Shown here piece by piece: positions 29,163 through 35,134 of a DNA stretch of 35,134 nucleotides. A program made the position numbers and the translations under genes. This DNA comes from Zygnema cylindricum (Eukaryota > Streptophyta > Zygnematophyceae > Zygnematales > Zygnemataceae): the NCBI GenBank assembly GCA_037447655.1, contig JBBHKE010002516.1:1-35134 (forward strand), written 5' to 3'. The notes under the pieces were generated by a model. It worked only from the letters and a program-made list of their open reading frames with translations. It ran no database searches and was not told the origin of the DNA. Every line of letters begins with the position of its first letter. Position 1 is the stretch's first letter.

Positions 29163-29783
29163 GACATTACAGGACTGTGCTGTACGGTTTCATGTTTCCT
29201 CACACGTGTAAATTGTACATCGACTACTTTTGTACGATATCGCTACGTCTCGTTTACGAACATAGGTCGTATAGATACATCTACTTCACTGTTCGCTGTT
29301 TGTTTTCTTTCCGCAAATCTAATACAAGAAATCGATCCTTAATTCCTTACCATGCTAGAATACCGTGACACGTGTCTTCCTGAGCTGGCACCACTCGCCT
29401 TAAGAAACGCGAGGAATCGTAATATCCTCCAACGGATTTGGAACGCCAGGAAAATGGATCTTCGTTTCAGCAAATCGTCGTCCAGAAGTCGGCATTCATA
29501 AAAAATCCTCCAAAAGATTTGCAAACGACAAATTTGGCCGTGAACGTACGAAAAAGATATGTCCCATGTGACAAATGGCCGAATCTCGACCGTTTTTCGC
29601 GTAAAATTTAAAGAATCCGGAAACGGGTGAAATCAGAATCGGTAAAACAGTATGCCATTACGGAACTGCCACGCTGGCGTTCCATGTGAAAACCTTTTTG
29701 CTCGACCGGTAAGGTGGTTTCTCTCGCTCTTTCTAACCTTCTCCTATGCGTACATAATTATGATATGCGGCTTTCTTGGCAGC
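29163..29783. other. Unique sequence between elements D and E; no gene assigned
   Basis: Mixed-composition DNA without a convincing coding region. It contains ACACGTGT at 29199 and 29369. The 68- and 63-residue frames at 29136-29368 start inside element D and overlap each other. Confidence 0.4.
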
Positions 29784-29785
29784 TA

Positions 29786-30204
29786 CACCGCGAATCGTAA
29801 TTAGAGTAATGAAAAAATTAGAGTACAAAAACTAAAAAAAACAAGCACGCTAATATCCTCTACTGTAAATAAGGTATTCGAACAGAATTTGGAAAAACGT
29901 ACAGTTTATCGTCACTATGACGTTTGCACTACGCCGTTTGTTAAAACGCAGTTACATGAGAACGGCCTGTATTAAATCATTATTTGTACTTTTTTACTTA
30001 ATAAAGTACAATTTTGCACGGTCGGAGGTCATCCGTAATCCACACTATTTAAAACGAACCTATATTAGAATTGAAAACGCTAATTAAACTTTACCTTAAA
30101 TAAAATAATGAAACAATTAGAATCATTTACTCTATTTCATGTGATAGAGTCAAAATTTCGAGCGACCGAATTAGAGTAATTTACTCTAATTACGTTTCGC
30201 GGTG
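29786..30204. mobile_element. Element E: 419-bp MITE of the same family
   Basis: Ends CACCGCGAATCGTAATTAGAGT and inverted CACCGCGAAACGTAATTAGAGT (21/22), TA at 29784-29785 and 30205-30206. The right arm has the family's 'tttaaatagtgtgg' block inverted (30038-30053), so it is an internally deleted member. Confidence 0.85.
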
Positions 30205-30206
30205 TA

Positions 30207-31687
30207 GCGCCAAAAGAAATCTCGATGAGCCTTGGGCCATGTTCATGACGTCAGCATCATCAAAGTCAGCGTCACTGCCTGCTTGCCGTCGAGATTAGGT
30301 TTCGACGGTGGCGATTTCCGCCTCTGATGGTCATGCCTCCGAGCATGTGCGTAGGGCCGTGGGCCTACAAGCGTAGGTCTGACGCCTAGCTTGACCGCAG
30401 TGGACGGTTAGTGACGGCAGCAAACTTTGACGATTCGACTGTAACACACGTGTCAGACGAAAGCCGCCCGTGGATAATACGAGACGCGACATTTCCAAGA
30501 AATGTGAGTCTGAACGGCTGCAGAATCTAGTCTCGTCTGTCTTCTTCTGTAGGCCTCTGGCAATAAAATCTAGATATTTGTCGTTTTAGTGCTGCGATTT
30601 TTGGCAAGACGACGTGAAATTACCGTCCGTGTTCGTACTCTATACGCGTGTCAGCAAATCAGTGACCTCTCCGTACGTCCGCTAACGACATGACTGCATG
30701 TCAAATACAGCTCGAAATTGGCACACGTGTCTGAACAGTTGGCTTTCATTAAGGGAAGCGTGAAACGCGGCGGAGCCAGCAAAGGTCATTATTAAACGTG
30801 TCATAATAGTCATTTTATGACGTAATGCGATACCTCTTTGTAAACCACTTCCACGTGGAAAACAATACTCTTTCGCGGCTTTAAGACCAGACACGTGGCT
30901 AAAATATTCGTTGCCGCTTGTCGGATAGGCCGAAGGTACGCGGCATAGTCGCATGTCACTCACAGAACAAAGTGAACCAACTGCAAACAAACATGCGAAC
31001 AAACATATCGTTTTGTTTGAGCTTTCAGCTCGTATATTCAATTTTCGAACTTTATATTAAAGTACAATATCAAAATAACAATCTCTCGTCGTACTTGGGA
31101 AAAAGGACGAAACCGTACAAATTAAGTGAAATTTTCGCCGTACGCCTAATTTTTCGAAACATCCCAATCGCCGGTCGCTATGCTCCAAACTTTCAGTCCA
31201 AGCGTGGAATCGTAAATTATTAACAAACTCATGCGGCCGTAAAACTGGCCACATGTGAAGCTTCCTAGTTCGAAATCCTGTACAAACGTAATGATTATGT
31301 AAAATGAAGCTGGTACAATGAAGTTCGTACGGTGATCGAATTTTACGATCGTATTTTTGTTCTCTGGCGGTTTACTGTTTGCCGTTTGGATGAAAGTTCA
31401 TCCGGCGGACGCCCAAGTGGCAACATGAGGTTATCCCACTCTACGCAGACGAAAAATTCGGCTCGGAACGCCTTTTCCGTTTTTTTTTTTTGGCTTTTAT
31501 TTTTGTGAAGAAATTCTAAACCACATTCGGTTGTTGACTTGTTTCTTATCCGTAAAGGGTTTTATCAGGGTATAGACTTATAGGACATGTTTTCTACCGA
31601 AATCACAGCGGGTGCGAAAATAGTGTCGCTCTCGCATTAAAAGCTCATAAAATTCAAGTCTGCATACAATGGCAAAATGCTATCATA
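30207..31687. other. Non-element region with clustered ACGTG motifs
   Basis: GC-richer than the neighbourhood. ACGTG-core sites (ACACGTGT at 30450, CACACGTGT at 30722, CCACGTGG at 30852, ACACGTGG at 30890) lie within about 450 bp, the kind of cluster found in G-box/ABRE-type plant promoters. No coding exon is convincing; frames at 30682-31223 overlap on opposite strands without recognisable content. Confidence 0.35.
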
Positions 31688-31800
31688 AAATGTGCAATTC
31701 ATAGTAAGTAGGAAGAAAGAACAATATAAAATGTGCAATACTTAGTATGTAGGAAGAAAGAAGAATATAAAATGTGCAACACATAGTACGTAAGAATAAA
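31688..31800. repeat. Three ~53-bp tandem repeats
   Basis: Each unit begins AAAATGTGCAA, followed by CTTAGTA-like and AGGAAGAAAGAA segments, at about 31688, 31728 and 31770. Degenerate, non-coding. Confidence 0.7.
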
Positions 31801-31884
31801 GTACTATACACACACTAATGCAATATTTCCATGTCAACATGTCCGCAAATGGGAGTCTTTACCGTTATGACGCTATAACAGGCT

Positions 31885-32145
31885 ACAAGAAGGGAAGCAA
31901 ACATAATGTATATAAAGAGAAAAGATATTTGTGTACATAAACATAATATATACAAAAAGAAAAGATACGTGTGTACATGCATAGCCAACATAGATATGGA
32001 GGAAACGTATGTGTATTTATATAGCCAACATACATATAAAAGAAACATATATGTCTATGTATAACCAACATACATAAAGGAGAAACATACATGTATACAT
32101 AGCCAACACAAATATATATATATAACCACCATATATATAGTGGAA
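31885..32145. repeat. Degenerate ~45-50-bp tandem repeats (ATAGCCAACATA)
   Basis: Early units share 'aaacataatata...aagagaaaagata'; later units share 'ATAGCCAACATA' and 'gaaacatayrtg' (31980, 32022, 32064, 32099). The 141-residue minus-strand frame across this block (Cys/Tyr/Ile-rich repeats) is a by-product. Confidence 0.7.
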
Positions 32146-32504
32146 AACTTTGCTCAATCCCATTTTTAGGTCGTGATGCTCGAGTGCCGCTGGGGTTACA
32201 AAAGGATGCAGGGACGACCCAAATTTGGGGCAAACGTAGTACACGAGTTGTACACCCGATGTTACATACATTCTGTATCATGAAAGTATTACGCATAACC
32301 GCACACACGGTACATGAGGTAATTGAAGAGATAGATTCTCCATCTAAACACGAAATTCGTTAGAAAGCCTCTAGGGAGAGCGTTCAATCACTTACTCCAA
32401 ATGTGCCTCTTCTCGACTAAGAAAAAGGGATTTGAATTAATGGTTACATGTGCTATAGGAACCTTTATATCCATCAAAGGATCAATACTTTCATTTGCAA
32501 GTTT

Positions 32505-32628
32505 CTCCCAACACCCCCGTCCCCCGCCTCCACCTCTCCTCCTCCCCCCTTTCCTCCCTCTCCCCCTCTCCTCCTCTCTCACTCTCTCCATCTTCCCCTT
32601 TCGCCCCCTCCCTCTCCGCCTCCTAAAG
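32505..32628. repeat. Pyrimidine-rich C/CT tract
   Basis: A CTCC/CCCC-rich tract, with overlapping proline/serine-rich frames in several phases on both strands. Low complexity; no gene. Confidence 0.75.
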
Positions 32629-33770
32629 GGCCCAAAACCAAGGACCAAAGCCAAAGGCCGAGGCCTGATCTAATTTCCGAATGCCAAACCGGCCCTAGCC
32701 TAAAGACGAAGGACTAAGGTCCAAGGATTAAGGACTAAGGATTTAGTACGAAAGAATACGAACCAAAGTCTCGGATCGCACCTCTTTTGGCCGGAGCTTT
32801 TGGGCACTCTGGAGAAGTGGAACTCAATCAATTCATTGGTTTAACTGCATTGATTATTATTTTTCTCGTAGCCGACGCGAAAAGCAATTCCTAGCTTTTG
32901 ACTACAAAAGAATTTTCAGGTTGTTCTTTTCATAGAATAAAATAATCCAATTTGCTTCTTTTCATCCGATGCTATAATGTGCTATTTGAACTATAGGATG
33001 CAGCACTAGCACGTCGCATCTTTTGGCGCAATGATATGAAGCACCATTGCGCAAAAAAAAGCGCAAAGTATTTAATAGTATGAAATTTATTAAACATTAA
33101 AGTTAGCCATATAAAACACTATTGAAAACAATAAGAGACAGAGAAATATCTTCAATGTAAGTAATCTAGACTGTGAAAATGAAAGGTACATCATAATGTA
33201 ATCAAATGAACTAAGGAATAAAGACTAAAGGCTAAAGTCCTTGGCTTTAGGAACAAAGGATCAAAGGACCCAGTACCAAAGCCCAATGCCCCAAGGTCCG
33301 AGGTCTTATGCTTTAAGGCCCAAATACAAAAGACCAAAGACTAAAGACTAAGAACTTATCACCAAGGACCAAAGCCCAAGGACCAAATAAAACGGGACGG
33401 AGAAGAAAAGACGAAGACCTAATGAACCTAAGACAAAGGACCAAAGCCCAGGGTCCAAGGTGCAAGGCCCAATGCATAAAGCCCGAGGCTTGAGGTGAAG
33501 GTCTAGGGTCCGTCGCGCGAGGCTCGTAACCCACAGCCTGAGGACGAAAGATTAAGGATCAACGCCCAAGGGGCGAGGAATTAAGTCCCGGGTCTATTTT
33601 TTAATACTGAATGGCCAGAAGGTCTAAGGACAAGAGACCAAGGAAAGGCCCAGGGCCCAATGCCCAAGTAACAAAGACAATAGCCCAATGCCCACGGTCC
33701 TTAGACCAAGGCCCAAAAGCTCAAAGGTTGAAGGACTAAGGACTTGGGCTCGTGGCCTAAAGGAAAAATC
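32629..33770. repeat. Field of degenerate AAGGACCAAAG / AAGGCCCAA repeats
   Basis: Short units of the form AAGGACCAAAGCCC recur with drift (32629-32750 and 33210-33765), at a near-12-bp period. A 450-bp island without the repeat (about 32755-33205) interrupts the field. In that island a frame at 32772-32893 encodes a hydrophobic helix-like segment (FIGLTALIIIFLVAD) without an ATG; I cannot assign it. Confidence 0.65.
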
Positions 33771-34068
33771 TCAATTTCACAAAATGTTTCCTTAGTGTTG
33801 AAGTTTGTTCGAGAATATTAAGATTTATCGTGTTAAGGTTGTTTTTGTTAACAATCAAGGACGTCATAAGTTTGATTACTTAATAATCTCGTATACTTGT
33901 GCACGTCATTTCCCCAAATAGCGTTAAATAACGTAAAATTGATGCATTGCAAAATGTAGACACATAGATATTCTATGTAGGTACCTACGTAAGTTGTACC
34001 CATGTAAAATTAGACAACCCTTATTAAATACACAAAGCCACAATGTTTTCGAACTAATCAGACACGTT
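33771..34068. other. A/T-rich intergenic DNA
   Basis: No gene, repeat or structured element recognised. Confidence 0.4.
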
Positions 34069-34296
34069 CTATGAAGAAACAAATTCAAATACTAGTATAA
34101 CACTGTGCACTAGATGTCTAAGGACGTTTTTTTTTACTGTTGAAGAACGAGCTTGGTGATCTTGCAAGTAATTGTATATTTCTTTTTCCTTGCCTTTAAG
34201 ATTTTGAACATCCACGACGTTTATAAATTCCTTTTCTTTTGAGTTTGCCGGATATGCACTTGTATGTTGCATGACACAAACTCTTTTTTCACACAC
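34069..34296 (-). CDS. Possible small ORF or exon of unknown function
   Basis: 75 residues. The central part looks protein-like: a lysine/glutamate-rich helix (NLKGKEKEIYNYLQDHQARS) followed by STVKKNVLRHLVHSVIL, a helix-turn-helix-like hydrophobic spacing. It would be divergent from the gene at 34707. No splice or promoter evidence; it may be chance. Confidence 0.25.
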   Translation of the reverse strand: MCEKRVCVMQHTSAYPANSKEKEFINVVDVQNLKGKEKEIYNYLQDHQARSSTVKKNVLRHLVHSVILVFEFVSS

Positions 34297-34524
34297 TATA
34301 TATTTGTTGGCATGAAATCATGCCAAAAACTAAATTTGCCTCTCCAAATCACTAGCATGCCCAATTTCTTCTTATGGGACTCGGGAAGCAAAGAAAAAAA
34401 AAGAAGAGCATGTGTTTTTCTCTTTATGTCCGACCCAAAACAACACAATGATTGACGCGAAATCAGACAAAGAGTTAACGACACGGAATTGTACTTCTTG
34501 AAACGGACGGCTTGATGTTTTGGA

Positions 34525-34621
34525 GTTACCCGTTTGGTTACGTCGGCCGAGGGACGACGTTACCTGTTTGCTGACGTCTCAGAGGGACGACATTACCCGA
34601 TCGCTGACGGCAGAGGGACAC
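34525..34621 (+). promoter_or_regulatory. Three tandem ~33-bp promoter repeats with TGACG cores
   Basis: Units at 34525-34558, 34559-34591 and 34592-34621 share GTTACC..., then TTACGTC / CTGACGTC / CTGACGG, then AGAGGGAC. TGACGTC is the binding core of bZIP (TGA/CREB-type) factors. They sit 35-130 bp upstream of a TATA box, so they look like an upstream activating array. Confidence 0.55.
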
Positions 34622-34655
34622 GCCGTTCAGGGCTGGAGACGAAAAGCAAGTCGGC

Positions 34656-34666
34656 CTATTTAAAGG
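34656..34666 (+). promoter_or_regulatory. TATA box of the right-edge gene
   Basis: CTATTTAAAGG, about 45 bp before the ATG at 34707; transcription would start near 34690, giving a short leader. Confidence 0.55.
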
Positions 34667-34706
34667 TTTTCAAACAGACGACCAAAGGTCTATAATTTGT
34701 ATAGAG

Positions 34707-35112
34707 ATGGTTTGGAGGTCCAGGTGTCGCGAGCTCGGTTGAGGTTTGCAAACTTACGACTCTTTTTATTTTCCTTTTTTTTTGTTTTTTCGAATTTTCT
34801 TATTGGCCTGTTCTCATAACGACAAAAAAGGATAGTCTAAAATATAGTGTTGGGCATCGAGGACCGTTTGCCGATATTCGATATGTATCGAATTTCAGGT
34901 ACCCGATAATCGATATATCGAAAATCAAAATATCGCGATATATCGCCGATATATCGTATCGTCGATATATCGAGGCATATAAAAAAAAAAAAACTGAAAT
35001 TTTTCATAGGTCTCCAAAGTCACGTGCCTTCGGACAAGGTGACCGTAAAATCTTTGCCGAAAAGAAGTACGGTTTTTCCCTGAAAGTCAGCAGAGTGAAG
35101 GAGATCTCTGAG
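34707..35112 (+). CDS. First two coding exons of a probable host gene, running off the window
   Basis: Model: exon 1 34707-34723 (17 nt, donor AG|GTGTCG), intron 34724-35009 (286 bp), exon 2 35010-35112 (acceptor TTTTTCATAG, donor GAG|GTAAAT). 17+103 = 120 nt, exactly 40 codons, and exon 1's two leftover bases join exon 2's first base in phase. The peptide starts M-V-W-R-S-R and exon 2 encodes SPKSRAFGQGDRKIF and KKYGFSLKVSRVKEISE: a basic N-terminus. The TATA box and triple repeat upstream agree with a real gene start. Family not recognisable from 40 residues. Alternative donors for exon 1 cannot be excluded. Confidence 0.5.
34860..34975. repeat. TATCGATA-rich palindromic block in the intron
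   Basis: TATCG/CGATA alternates about a dozen times (for example TCGATATATCG at 34911 and 34963, CGCGATATATCGCCGATATATCG from 34935). It is locally self-complementary and lies within the predicted first intron, before the poly-A run at 34981. Confidence 0.7.
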
Positions 35113-35134
35113 GTAAATTGACGCGGTACACTTG

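Noticed and set aside
31883-32308. 141-residue Cys/Tyr-rich minus ORF
   Set aside because: It lies on degenerate tandem repeats and its repeats mirror the DNA period.
32772-32893. Organelle-like small membrane protein
   Set aside because: The hydrophobic stretch is suggestive but has no ATG or recognised family, and the surroundings are repeats.

Overview
The window is eukaryotic nuclear DNA dominated by nested transposable elements. It has Ty1/copia-type LTR retrotransposons, miniature inverted-repeat elements, purine-rich arrays, TATA boxes and GT/AG splice signals, and no bacterial operon features. The copia proteins and a UBN2-like Gag fit a plant or streptophyte-alga genome, but the sequence alone does not prove the host. 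An assembly gap (Ns) covers 13096-13980.

The main structure is a family of TA-flanked terminal-inverted-repeat elements whose ends begin CACCGCG and run on into [T/A]ATTAGNGT. I pair five copies: A (463-28082, nested), B (3955-10016, inside A), C (28124-28338), D (28341-29160) and E (29786-30204). The two ends of each copy match each other better than they match other copies. A and B share the same order: one arm, a TATA box plus a possible exon, GCGACGA hairpins, a purine-rich array carrying a CAGATTGAG/CAGATCGAG landmark, then the other arm. Without its insertions A would be about 8-9 kb. It carries a degenerate charged ORF series (10134-11895) and the C-terminal end of an ORF cut by the gap (13981-14253). 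Neither has a recognised function.

Retrotransposons lie inside A. (1) A diverged solo-like LTR is at about 796-1770. (2) A minus-strand copia 3' end (LTR 12004-12890 plus an RNase H remnant) runs into the gap. (3) A minus-strand, non-autonomous TR-GAG element (15378-19322) has 1062-bp LTRs, target duplication ACATT, a Gag ORF, a second basic ORF and no pol. (4) A plus-strand full-length but broken copia (19555-25949) has target duplication CATAT and all gag-pol domains. Elements 3 and 4 share an unusual layout. The primer-binding site is complementary to the anticodon arm of initiator tRNA-Met (a half-tRNA primer, as in Drosophila copia), and Gag translation appears to start inside the LTR and read through that site as Q-V-M-G-P. 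Three LTRs also contain an antisense tRNA-like module and conserved hairpins around the TATA box.

Right of A are the small elements C, D and E, a stretch rich in ACGTG motifs, minor tandem repeats, a pyrimidine tract and a long degenerate AAGGACCAAAG-type repeat field. At the right edge is the start of a likely host gene: three tandem ~33-bp repeats with TGACG cores, a TATA box, a 17-nt first coding exon and a phase-compatible second exon running to the window edge.
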